Shown: positions 1 through 7,296 of the stretch, piece after piece
How the letters are laid out: every line of letters starts with the position of its first letter
Numbering within the stretch: position 1 is the first letter of the stretch
Assembly (NCBI RefSeq): GCF_036962705.1
Contig: NZ_JBALOQ010000004.1
Span: 1 to 64,000, forward strand
Origin: Ferdinandcohnia sp036962705
Lineage (GTDB): Bacteria > Bacillota > Bacilli > Bacillales > Bacillaceae_L
Length of the DNA: 64,000 bases
Direction: 5' to 3'
The notes under the pieces: model-generated
The model's database searches: none
The model's input: the letters and a program-made list of their open reading frames with translations, nothing else
What the model was told of the DNA's origin: nothing
Position numbers and translations under genes: made by a program

Positions 1-58
1 CGGACTCAGTTCACTGAAAACATAAATTGTCAGTACGAATGAATACATTTTTTCGAAC

Positions 59-84
59 TAAAAAAAAAGGAGGCTGCCCTCCCC
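59..84 (-). terminator. Terminator of the decayed narI
   Basis: Read on the minus strand, directly after the narI stop codon, there is a GGAGG/CCTCC stem with a four-base loop followed by eight or more T. This is a standard intrinsic terminator placement. Confidence 0.7.
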
Positions 85-784
85 TTAGTTTTGACGTGTG
101 TTTTTCGAGCATCCATCACGCGAGCGGTATTGCTGCGGTGCTCTTGTTGGGTAGCGTAATGGAAAACTGAACATATGTACGAGCTTTGTAAATGGAATCG
201 ATGCAAATAACAGAAACGACAGGATAACATGCATTTTAAACAGGGTTGGAACCCCGAGCATTAATTCAGGCTGTGGATTAAGTGTGAATAAGCTTCGAAA
301 CCATGGCCCAATTGAAATCCTGTATTCATAGGCTGCAACGGTCGTGTTGTAGACAATTGTCATATGTACCTAAACCAGCTACTAGGAGTAATAGGATAAT
401 CGTAAAATAACTACCCGCTGACGTATGGACATGGACACGTTCAATTACAAACTTTCGGATCAAAAATAAAATTAAACCGAGGACAACCATCAGTCCGGCA
501 ACCCCACCGCCAACTATTGCAAATAAGTGATACGTGTGGTCGTTAACTCCGATTGCATTGTAAAACTCAAGCGGAATCAACATCCCCATCACATGACCGA
601 AAAAGGCAAAAATGATCCCGTAATGGAAGATGACCGATGCATAGCGCAGCCACTTTTTTTCAAAGATTTCCGTTGATGGTGCTGTCCAGCTTTTCCCCCG
701 GAACACAAACCGATAAAATGTCCCTACAACAAGGATTGCTATACATATATAAGGGTATGCTGTCCACCAGAAATGTAATTCCAT
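85..784 (-). pseudogene. narI: narI, nitrate reductase gamma subunit, frameshifted
   Basis: This is the cytochrome b membrane subunit that passes quinol electrons to NarH/NarG in the membrane-bound nitrate reductase. Both halves are recognisable. The N-terminal part (MELHFWW start, GTFYRF, FHYG, GHVMG) is in one frame. The C-terminal part (SIGPWFR, FTKLVHMFS) is in another. The switch falls near 358-364, around TATGACA. The span is 700 nt, one base over a multiple of three, which fits a single extra base (or two lost). The start at 784 has an AAAGGAGGT site about six bases upstream. A longer in-frame start at 853 lacks a good site. With narG, narH and most of narJ gone next door, true decay is likelier than a sequencing slip, but the sequence alone cannot decide. 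Confidence 0.85.
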
Positions 785-824
785 CCATTTACCTCCTTTC
801 AAATTGATGACGCAAACATTACAC

Positions 825-969
825 TTATCCACATAAGAACATTTGTTTTCCACAACCTGTGGATGCTTTTGTGGATAGTGTTGAAAGTTTACTGAATATT
901 TTTTTCCACAATATCCACGTTATCCACAGATAACCATCGCTTTTATCCACATTGCCCACATTATCCACA
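825..969 (+). promoter_or_regulatory. DnaA-box cluster between narJ and narI remnants
   Basis: There are four perfect TTATCCACA boxes (825-833, 920-928, 943-951, 961-969). Near matches lie at 846-854 and 902-910 (TTTTCCACA), 870-878 (reverse strand, CTATCCACA), 858-866 (reverse), 911-919 and 952-960. The density is about ten sites in 145 bp, with both orientations present. The consensus is that of the bacterial replication initiator DnaA. No oriC neighbours (dnaA, dnaN, rpmH) are here, so this resembles a non-origin DnaA-binding cluster rather than an origin. Confidence 0.8.
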
Positions 970-983
970 AAGTTATGAACATT

Positions 984-1496
984 TTATTTATAAAGCATCG
1001 GATATGGTAGCTCCTCTAAATCTGCTTCCTCACGCTGATTTTCTAGCAATGTGATTTCTTCTGCTTCTGGTGCTTCAAAGACAAACATCATTAATAAGTC
1101 TAAAATCCCGTTGTATGGATTCGAATCGATAAGGTTCTTATGAATTCGATCGACCGCAAAGGCTAAGCGCCGGTATAACCGTTCAAAGTTTTCGCCCTCT
1201 GGTGCATGTGCTAAAAGCTCGAACAGCATTGGGATATAATCCACAATTTCCTTGCCGTTGTAAGTTAAAACAGCCCTTGCGACAACGGCACCGATGCGGT
1301 TATATAATTCAATCCAGTCATTATCTTTAATTCCGATTTCAGCAGCATCATCTTCATATAACCAGACAACCTGCCAGCCTCTAAAAAGCTGAACCATGTT
1401 TTTAGTATCTGTGAACATTGTGTGGAAAAATGATAGTCGGAGCCAGATGCTGCTACCTAGATGACAATTGTCATTTAAGTTAATGACATTATCCAC
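984..1496 (-). pseudogene. narG-narJ deletion remnant (fused fragments)
   Basis: The 170-codon reading frame is a chimera. Residues about 27-80 (TDTKNMVQLFRGWQV, DNDWIELYNR, GAVVARAV) match the C-terminal cofactor-binding part of the NarG catalytic subunit. From about residue 81 (DYIPMLFELLAHAPEG to the ending ELPYPMLYK) it matches the C-terminal half of the NarJ assembly chaperone. The end of narG, all of narH and the start of narJ are missing, so one internal deletion probably joined the ends in frame. The first 25 residues look like neither family. There is no convincing ribosome binding site. A functional product is unlikely, because neither the NarG active site nor the NarJ N-terminal helices are present. 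Confidence 0.8.
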
Positions 1497-1543
1497 TAAT
1501 CGAGATTGTTGCGTCGTTTTACAATGATGGTGGAGGTGTTTTT

Positions 1544-2443
1544 ATGGAACCGATTATTGAGTTAAGACAGGTTAGTAAGTTATTTAAAAACAAAACTGCT
1601 GTGAATCAGATTTCTTTTTCAATTGAAAAGGGCGAGGTTGTTGCCATTTTGGGACCAAATGGTGCTGGAAAGACGACAACAATGATGATGATGTTGGGGC
1701 TATTAGATCCAACAGATGGAAGTGTAAAGTTATTCGGACAATCACCAAAGGAAAAATCAACCCGTGAAAAAATCGGTGCTTTGCTACAAGAGGTTAGTGT
1801 AATTGACGCCTTGAAGGTGCGAGAAATTATTCAGCTTTTCAGGAGCTATTATCCCCATCCTTTATCCTACGAGGAGCTAGTTGCATTCACTGGATTTACG
1901 AAGGATGAATTACAAAAACGTGCAAATAAACTTTCAGGTGGTCAAAAACGACGCCTTGGCTTTGCGCTCGCAATGGCAGGTAATCCCGATGTCCTTTTCT
2001 TTGATGAGCCGACAGTTGGCATGGACGTGACCGCAAGAAAACTTTTCTGGAATACGATTAACGAATTAAAAAATCGTGGGAAAACGATCATTTTTACAAC
2101 CCATTATTTACAGGAAGCTGATGATGTTGCGGGAAGAGTGATCCTTTTTCATGAAGGAAAAATTATTAGTGACGGAACCCCTAAAAATATTAAAGCTAGA
2201 TTGTTAAAGCAATCTGTTTCTTTTACTTTAATTTCCGCTCTAAACTTTGAAGAAATAAAAACCATTCCTTCTGTGACCGATGTCTATGAAAAGGATGGAC
2301 GAATTTTTGTATTAACGGACAATACTGATGAAGTTTTAGCATCCTTATATAACCTAAAGCTTCCTGTCCAAAATATCGAAATTGAACGAGGTCGCCTCGA
2401 GGATGCATTTGAACAATTAGTAGAAAATAGGGAGGCTATGTAA
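1544..2443 (+). CDS. yvfR: ABC-2 exporter ATPase, YvfR-like
   Basis: This is the cytoplasmic ATP-binding subunit of an ABC-2 type exporter, 299 aa. Visible motifs are Walker A GPNGAGKTT (about residue 37), the signature LSGGQKRR, Walker B DVLFFDEPT and the switch histidine in FTTHY. The C-terminal 90 residues are the variable tail usual for drug or antibiotic-resistance ABC-2 ATPases. The start has GGAGGTG seven bases upstream. It begins a four-gene run (ATPase, permease, sensor kinase, response regulator) with gaps of 1 bp or overlaps, the same order as yvfRSTU of B. subtilis. The substrate cannot be read from the sequence. Export of a peptide or membrane-active compound is the family norm. 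Confidence 0.9.
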   Translation: MEPIIELRQVSKLFKNKTAVNQISFSIEKGEVVAILGPNGAGKTTTMMMMLGLLDPTDGSVKLFGQSPKEKSTREKIGALLQEVSVIDALKVREIIQLFRSYYPHPLSYEELVAFTGFTKDELQKRANKLSGGQKRRLGFALAMAGNPDVLFFDEPTVGMDVTARKLFWNTINELKNRGKTIIFTTHYLQEADDVAGRVILFHEGKIISDGTPKNIKARLLKQSVSFTLISALNFEEIKTIPSVTDVYEKDGRIFVLTDNTDEVLASLYNLKLPVQNIEIERGRLEDAFEQLVENREAM

Positions 2444-2444
2444 A

Positions 2445-3191
2445 TTGAATAGTTTTTTCATGCAGTGTAAGTTCGAGACTTTGAGGATTTTCAGAAATCC
2501 CTATTATGTATTTTGGTCATTGTTCATGCCAATTGCTTTTTACTTTGTTTTTACGAGAATTTTTAATTCAGGAATGGACGATCAACAATTGTGGAAAGCA
2601 CATTATTTAATGTCAATGACAACGTTTAGCGTGATGGGCTCTGCGATTATGACACTTGGCATCCGACTAGTTGAGGAACGAAAACAAGGTTGGTCCATGT
2701 TTATGAGAATTACTCCATTGTCTGATCAAGCGTATTTTGCTGCAAAAATGATTGGTCAGACTGTGATTCATATTTTTTCAATCATCGTTATTTTTGTAGC
2801 TGGTGCACTTATTAATGGAGTTTCCCTCTCTGCATTTGAGTGGATCATGTCTGGTTTATGGATTTTATTTGGTTCATTGCCATTTCTTGCATTAGGAACA
2901 CTTGTTGGAACAATGAAAAGAGTGGATACAGCTGCAGGTGTTTCTAATATGATTTATATGGTTCTCGCCATCAGTGGTGGTATGTGGATGCCGATAGAAA
3001 TAATGCCAAACTTCATACAATCTATTGGAAAATGGCTACCCTCTTACCATTTCGGCAGCGGTGCATGGGAAATTGTACGGGGTGGTTATCCAGATTGGCT
3101 TAATTTTACACTTTTGATTGGGTATCTCTTCTTATTCATGGTAATATCAGGGTATACAAGAAGAAAACAGGAAGCGGCGGTGGTAAGCTGA
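2445..3191 (+). CDS. yvfS: ABC-2 exporter permease, YvfS-like
   Basis: This is a 248-aa membrane protein with about six hydrophobic segments, the ABC-2 permease fold. It follows the ATPase by one base and starts with TTG behind GGGAGG, so it is translated in the same operon. The family motif region around residues 150-190 (GTLVGTMKRVDTAAGVSNMIY, then a G-MWMP-E-MP turn) is typical of ABC-2 drug exporters. It should form the transmembrane path for the ATPase encoded upstream. The transported compound is unknown. The linked sensor kinase suggests that expression is induced by cell-envelope or substrate signals. Confidence 0.87.
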   Translation: MNSFFMQCKFETLRIFRNPYYVFWSLFMPIAFYFVFTRIFNSGMDDQQLWKAHYLMSMTTFSVMGSAIMTLGIRLVEERKQGWSMFMRITPLSDQAYFAAKMIGQTVIHIFSIIVIFVAGALINGVSLSAFEWIMSGLWILFGSLPFLALGTLVGTMKRVDTAAGVSNMIYMVLAISGGMWMPIEIMPNFIQSIGKWLPSYHFGSGAWEIVRGGYPDWLNFTLLIGYLFLFMVISGYTRRKQEAAVVS

Positions 3192-4328
3192 ATGCTGCAA
3201 AAGTTAAAGGAGTTTAGGGTCTTTCCTGCAAGGTATGGATTTTTTCCCTATGTTTTTTTGATTTATCTTGCCATGCCAGCATACTACGTTACAATTGAGC
3301 ATGGATGGAAACAAATTGCTGGGATCGGGCTGCTACTATTGTTTCTCGTAACCTATCGGCAACTCTATAACTCATTTGATAAAAATTCCTACACATTTTG
3401 GTTTGTTGTGCAAATTATTATAGTTTTAATTCTTGCAATCTCTTATAATCTTTATAATATATTTTTAGGATTTTTTTCAGCCCATTTTATTGGGTGGTAT
3501 AGGAGTAAGCTGTCATTTTATCGTGCGTTGGGATTGTTTGGACTTGCGATTATCATTCCACTGCTTGTTAAGTGGGATACTTTGATTATGGAGACGATTT
3601 ACTTTTATGCAATTTTTATGATAATTATGCTCGTTTCCCCATTTGGTATTCGCTCAATGAATAGCCGAATGGAGTTAGAAAAAAAGCTTGAAGAAGCGAA
3701 CGAACAAATTGAGGAGCTCGTGAAGCGAGAAGAACGAATGAGGATTGCGAGAGACCTTCATGATACGTTAGGACACACACTATCTATGATTACTTTAAAA
3801 AGTCAGCTGGTTCATAAACTGATTAGTAAGGATCTTGAAAAAGCAAAGTTTGAAACAAAAGAAATTGAACGAACCTCCCGCTCTGCGCTGAGACAAGTAA
3901 GAGAATTAGTATCTGACATGAGGGCTGTTACGATCGCGGAAGAACTCATAGAAACGGAGACCATTTTACGGGCTGCGGGTATTTCGTTTACATTCGACGG
4001 AGACTCAAAGCTTGAGGATATTCCATTGCTTACTCAAAATATCCTTAGCTTATGCCTTAAGGAAGGCATTACAAATGTCATCAAACATAGTGAAGCAAAA
4101 GACTGTGCCGTCCTGCTCTTGAATAATCCTGGTGAAATCGAACTATCCATCTATGACAACGGTAAAGGACTTGATGAAAAGGATGGAGACGGTAACGGGT
4201 TAAAAGGAATCAATGAAAGGTTACGTTTAATCGACGGTTTTGTCAAAGTCATTTCGGAAAATGGAACAAAACTAATTATTACGATTCCAATTATCGCTAA
4301 AGAGAAAAAGGCTGGTGTTGGCTCTTGA
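3192..4328 (+). CDS. yvfT: Sensor histidine kinase, DesK/YvfT-like
   Basis: This 378-aa kinase has four to six N-terminal membrane helices (residues about 15-150), a short coiled coil (about 155-185), and a HisKA_3 dimerisation domain with the phospho-accepting histidine at about H190 in ARDLHDTLGH. A HATPase domain follows (NVIKHSEA N-box, DNGKGL, GLKGI). The family senses membrane state or envelope ligands through the membrane helices and phosphorylates a LuxR-type partner. The stop overlaps the next gene by four bases, so the partner is surely the adjacent regulator. There is no separate extracellular sensor domain. It probably controls the exporter genes just upstream. Confidence 0.9.
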   Translation: MLQKLKEFRVFPARYGFFPYVFLIYLAMPAYYVTIEHGWKQIAGIGLLLLFLVTYRQLYNSFDKNSYTFWFVVQIIIVLILAISYNLYNIFLGFFSAHFIGWYRSKLSFYRALGLFGLAIIIPLLVKWDTLIMETIYFYAIFMIIMLVSPFGIRSMNSRMELEKKLEEANEQIEELVKREERMRIARDLHDTLGHTLSMITLKSQLVHKLISKDLEKAKFETKEIERTSRSALRQVRELVSDMRAVTIAEELIETETILRAAGISFTFDGDSKLEDIPLLTQNILSLCLKEGITNVIKHSEAKDCAVLLLNNPGEIELSIYDNGKGLDEKDGDGNGLKGINERLRLIDGFVKVISENGTKLIITIPIIAKEKKAGVGS

Positions 4329-4927
4329 TTAGAGTAATGATTGCCGAGGATCAAGGGATGCTTAGAGGAGCTTTGGGCTCTTTACTAGATTTTGAAGAGG
4401 ATATTGAAATTGTAGGGGAGGCATCGAATGGCAAAGAAGCATTGAAGTTGATCCTCACCCTTAAGCCAGATGTTTGTTTAATGGATATCGAAATGCCTTA
4501 TATGAGTGGTCTTGAAGTAGCCGCAGAAGCAAAAAAACGTTTTTCTACTTGTAAAATCATCATTTTAACTACCTTTGCTCGCCCTGGTTATTTTGAACAA
4601 GCAGTTAAAATTGGCGTACATGGGTATATGTTAAAAGATGGCTCAGTGGATGAGCTTGCCGAGTCGATTCGTAGTGTCATGAAAGGAAAACGTGAATTTG
4701 CACCAGAACTGATTTTCGGAAGCATGAAAGAAGACAATCCGTTAACGGAGCGTGAACAGGACGTACTTCGATTGGCTTCAGAAGGAAAAACCTCAAAAGA
4801 AATTTCTTCACAATTATTTTTATCACCTGGAACTGTCCGAAATTATATTTCTGAGATCATTAATAAACTTGGCGTAAAAAACCGCACTGAAGCAGTTACC
4901 GTCGCCAAAGAAAAAAGGTGGATCTAG
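4325..4927 (+). CDS. yvfU: Response regulator, NarL/LuxR family, YvfU-like
   Basis: This 200-aa DNA-binding regulator has an N-terminal receiver domain with the acidic pocket (AEDQ) and phospho-acceptor D54 in CLMDIEMP, and the conserved K in MLKDG. The C-terminal LuxR helix-turn-helix reads LTEREQDVLRLASEG to GTVRNYISEIINKLGVKNR. It starts with TTG inside the kinase stop region, so it is translationally coupled. It is the cognate partner of the upstream kinase. By analogy with yvfRSTU it should activate the exporter pair in the same operon. Confidence 0.9.
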   Translation: MIRVMIAEDQGMLRGALGSLLDFEEDIEIVGEASNGKEALKLILTLKPDVCLMDIEMPYMSGLEVAAEAKKRFSTCKIIILTTFARPGYFEQAVKIGVHGYMLKDGSVDELAESIRSVMKGKREFAPELIFGSMKEDNPLTEREQDVLRLASEGKTSKEISSQLFLSPGTVRNYISEIINKLGVKNRTEAVTVAKEKRWI

Positions 4928-4951
4928 GTTCTTTAAAATGGAGGATCGGCA

Positions 4952-5131
4952 ATGAAAACAATGCAGTCTAAATGGCTATTCGTATTACTGGTCATTTTTC
5001 TTATCACATTGATAGGTCAAACCGTTATACATTGGGGAACAAATATGAAGCTCGTGTGGTTTAACGGAGTTTGCGCATTTATACTCGGATTTATGATGAT
5101 CATGATTCGCAAAAAATTCCACAACCATTAA
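4952..5131 (+). CDS. Small two-helix membrane protein
   Basis: This is a 59-codon frame (MKTMQSKW to RKKFHNH) with GGAGG eight bases before ATG. It lies 24 bp after the response regulator in the same direction, so it is probably the last gene of the exporter operon. It contains two hydrophobic segments (residues about 8-25 and 36-53) separated by a short polar loop, and a basic tail. I do not recognise a family. A small accessory subunit or an immunity-type peptide of the exporter is possible, but that is inference from position only. Confidence 0.65.
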   Translation: MKTMQSKWLFVLLVIFLITLIGQTVIHWGTNMKLVWFNGVCAFILGFMMIMIRKKFHNH

Positions 5132-5167
5132 TGGACAGTGGGACGCGGAACCTGTAACCCACAAAAA

Positions 5168-5225
5168 GGGACTCTTCCCTACTTTTTAAATGTCTTTTTA
5201 AAAAGAGAGAAGAGTCCTTTTTTTT
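5168..5225 (-). terminator. Terminator at the end of yueI
   Basis: On the minus strand, AGGACTCTTC in the last yueI codons can pair with GAAGAGTCC just after the stop, followed by a short T run. On the plus strand the same arms are followed by eight T, so it may also end the exporter operon from the other side. Confidence 0.5.
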
Positions 5226-5628
5226 CTGCCTTTTTTTGTTGTGGCAGAACTTGTTTTACTTTATTACTAATATAGATGTCTTCCTTATCAATCGCATGAT
5301 CAAATGCGAGTACGAGTCCAAGGTCTGAATTATAGTCTTTGTTCGTGACAATGGTGTACTCAATGTGATTTGCACCCGCTAGCTTTACATATTTAGATAA
5401 AGAGGAATAATCCAGATGGCCATTCAAGTACATATGTACTTTGTTGCTCTTTTTACAAGCATCTTGTATCTCCTGATATACCTTATTCTCTCTGACCTGC
5501 GTCTGCGTAAGTGCAAATTCGACCCGTTCTCTAATGGTTCCGAGAAATTTTTTACGCTCTTCTGGCTTTATTTCCTTCGTTCCATGTATCCCCTGTTGAA
5601 GATATTCATCTACATTCGACTTCGTCAT
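5179..5628 (-). CDS. yueI: YueI family protein (DUF1694)
   Basis: This is a cytoplasmic protein of about 149 aa of the DUF1694/YueI family, recognised from VDEYLQQGIHGTKEI, KPEERKKFLGT and the RERVEFALTQ segment. The family function is unknown. The fold resembles ribosomal L7Ae/eL30-like domains, known only from structural work on homologues. The start at 5628 (MTKSNVDEY) has GGAG eight to nine bases upstream. A start at 5646 is in frame but has no site. The C-terminus is lysine-rich (KKAEKKGLFSLFKKTFKK), which may aid RNA or membrane contact. It is a single gene, convergent with the exporter operon. Confidence 0.85.
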   Translation of the reverse strand: MTKSNVDEYLQQGIHGTKEIKPEERKKFLGTIRERVEFALTQTQVRENKVYQEIQDACKKSNKVHMYLNGHLDYSSLSKYVKLAGANHIEYTIVTNKDYNSDLGLVLAFDHAIDKEDIYISNKVKQVLPQQKKAEKKGLFSLFKKTFKK

Positions 5629-5770
5629 ACCCGTCCTCTCCTTCATCGTTCATCTTAGTTATTCCCATTATAACAATATCTTGCTCCTTTTATGAGTATT
5701 CCTGCCTGCACGTCTATGTTCCCAGGCTTTACGAAAAGAAATAGAGCATCCCACAGGATGCTCCATCTCT

Positions 5771-6115
5771 TTAAAACCATATTAGATAATAGACTAACCC
5801 GAAAAGAATCGCCACCACTATTCCCGCAGCCCCTCTTTTCTTATTTTTCTCCAATAATACGATGCTTCCTAATAGCCAACCCGCTACTAATAAATAGGCA
5901 CCGATATGCTTAACTACAGAAATACCCGCAATCATTCCAGTAATAAAAAGAAGTATTCCTATATTTCTCAAACCATCTACCCAAAAATCGAAGTCCTTAA
6001 GTTGTTCCAAAAGCCGATTCCTGTTATCTTTTTTAGACTTTTTGTATTTCTTAATTAGGTTGAATCCAAATATTCCCCATATAAAAACTAATACCGCAAC
6101 TTCAACAAAATCCAT
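5771..6115 (-). CDS. Small membrane protein, unknown
   Basis: This protein of about 114 aa has one N-terminal helix, a basic linker with KKYKKSKKDNRNR, and two to three further hydrophobic segments. I recognise no family. The start at 6115 (MDFVEV) has AAGGGAG six bases upstream and is preferred to the in-frame ATG at 6130. It follows the hydrolase gene with a 3-bp gap to its outer start and reads in the same direction, so the two probably share a transcript. A C-terminal Trp-Phe ending after a Tyr-rich helix gives no functional hint. Confidence 0.6.
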   Translation of the reverse strand: MDFVEVAVLVFIWGIFGFNLIKKYKKSKKDNRNRLLEQLKDFDFWVDGLRNIGILLFITGMIAGISVVKHIGAYLLVAGWLLGSIVLLEKNKKRGAAGIVVAILFGLVYYLIWF

Positions 6116-6133
6116 AAAAACTCCCTTCAACCA

Positions 6134-7171
6134 CTATATTTCCGATTGACGCAACTCTTTTATTAAATGTTCTTCTATTAATTTTGTATCGTCTGGATGA
6201 AAAGCATGGGCTGATTTCTCTAACCAAATCATGCGTTTCCCTTTTGGTGCTTCAAGCCGATTAACAAACTCCTCTACTAAACTTCCATTCACATGAAAAT
6301 CATGTCTTCCATGGATAAAAGTAACTGGTAAAGGAAGCTTAGGTACTGATTCCATAAAATTATTCGTTGCCAGCTCCTCTATGAAACTTTGTGAGTAAAT
6401 AAGCTTGAAACCTTTATAATATGTATGATACACATCCTTAAGCGAATACTCATCGGATCTCACCATATCCATTGTGAGCCCAATAAGCCCAGGTGCATTT
6501 TCAGTTTGATAGACCAATGTATTAAAAATACGCTGCCACTTTCGAATTAGACTCCATTGGTCAAAACTTTCTATGTAAGGGGGTTCGCCTACATTTTCTA
6601 ATTCAACAATTGCTTTCTTTTTTCCACGCCTTTTCGCTTCTTTTTTTAGCCAATTCAAAGCTAGTCGATCATTTTCCGTCCAGCTAATTATTTGGGAAAA
6701 TCCAATATACGAATAAAATTTTTCAGAATACATGGATGCGAGATTTAAACCAATGGTTGTACCCCAAGAATGAGCGGCTAAGAAAATTTTATCTTGCTTA
6801 AATCGTTCTCGCAAGTAGTCTGTTAATTCATTGGCGTCCGAAATAAATTGTTCAATCGTCATAGAATCTTGTGGAATTTCCTTATGATAAGATTTACCTG
6901 TCCCCCTCTGGTCCCAGAATACTACAACAAAGTTTTTCACCAGTTCCTTCGTATTTGTCACAATCGTATAGTCGCGACCCTTGGAAGAAACACCTGGCAG
7001 TGGCATAGAAGGGCCGCCATGAATAAACAAGAGAACTGGTTTTGAGACATCAACTGCTTGAATTAAAATAGTTTGCTTAATGCCCCCAAGAATAATCGTT
7101 TCAACGGATTGTAACCCACTAGAAGGAATCTCATAATCAGGCTTCTTCGAAAATATACCCACACAATCCAC
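6134..7171 (-). CDS. Alpha/beta hydrolase, proline iminopeptidase-like
   Basis: This is a 345-aa alpha/beta hydrolase. Visible features are the oxyanion HGGPSMP loop (about residue 51), the DQRGTGKS motif, the nucleophile elbow AHSWGTTIG (Ser about 136), an acid in HGRHDFHV and the catalytic His in KSAHAFHPDD. HGGPG and DQRGxGxS together are typical of the S33 family, which includes prolyl iminopeptidases and related esterases. There is no signal peptide, so it should be cytoplasmic. The start is a GTG near 7171 or 7162 behind AGAGGG. The exact substrate cannot be called. It is likely co-transcribed with the small membrane gene downstream. Confidence 0.8.
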   Translation of the reverse strand: MDCVGIFSKKPDYEIPSSGLQSVETIILGGIKQTILIQAVDVSKPVLLFIHGGPSMPLPGVSSKGRDYTIVTNTKELVKNFVVVFWDQRGTGKSYHKEIPQDSMTIEQFISDANELTDYLRERFKQDKIFLAAHSWGTTIGLNLASMYSEKFYSYIGFSQIISWTENDRLALNWLKKEAKRRGKKKAIVELENVGEPPYIESFDQWSLIRKWQRIFNTLVYQTENAPGLIGLTMDMVRSDEYSLKDVYHTYYKGFKLIYSQSFIEELATNNFMESVPKLPLPVTFIHGRHDFHVNGSLVEEFVNRLEAPKGKRMIWLEKSAHAFHPDDTKLIEEHLIKELRQSEI

Positions 7172-7237
7172 CCTCTCTAAAAATGGAATTTCTTAAATAT
7201 CTAATTCTACAAATACTGGAAAATTCCTGTTTGCGGG

Positions 7238-7292
7238 TCAGAGGGTCAGGTACACTGTCCCATCAACAAAACTAAGTGGGACGCGGAATCTC
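7238..7292. repeat. Dispersed GGTCAGGT...GTCCC...GTGGGAC repeat
   Basis: A short non-coding phrase (GGGTCAGGTACACTGTCCC, then AGTGGGACGCGGAA) lies between dbpA and the hydrolase. The phrase AGTGGGACGCGGAA also occurs at 5136-5149. Related GGGACAGGTTC and CTGTCCCAC pieces occur at 11197-11252, and GGGACC pieces at 46625-46653. These look like members of one low-complexity dispersed repeat family with weak internal pairing. Confidence 0.45.
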
Positions 7293-7296
7293 CATC

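Noticed and set aside
825..969. Chromosomal origin of replication
   Set aside because: Many DnaA boxes are present, but no dnaA, dnaN, rpmH or gidA-type neighbours and no clear AT-rich unwinding repeats. A non-origin DnaA cluster fits better.
85..1496. A working narJI pair of a membrane nitrate reductase
   Set aside because: narG and narH are missing, narJ is half deleted and narI is frameshifted.
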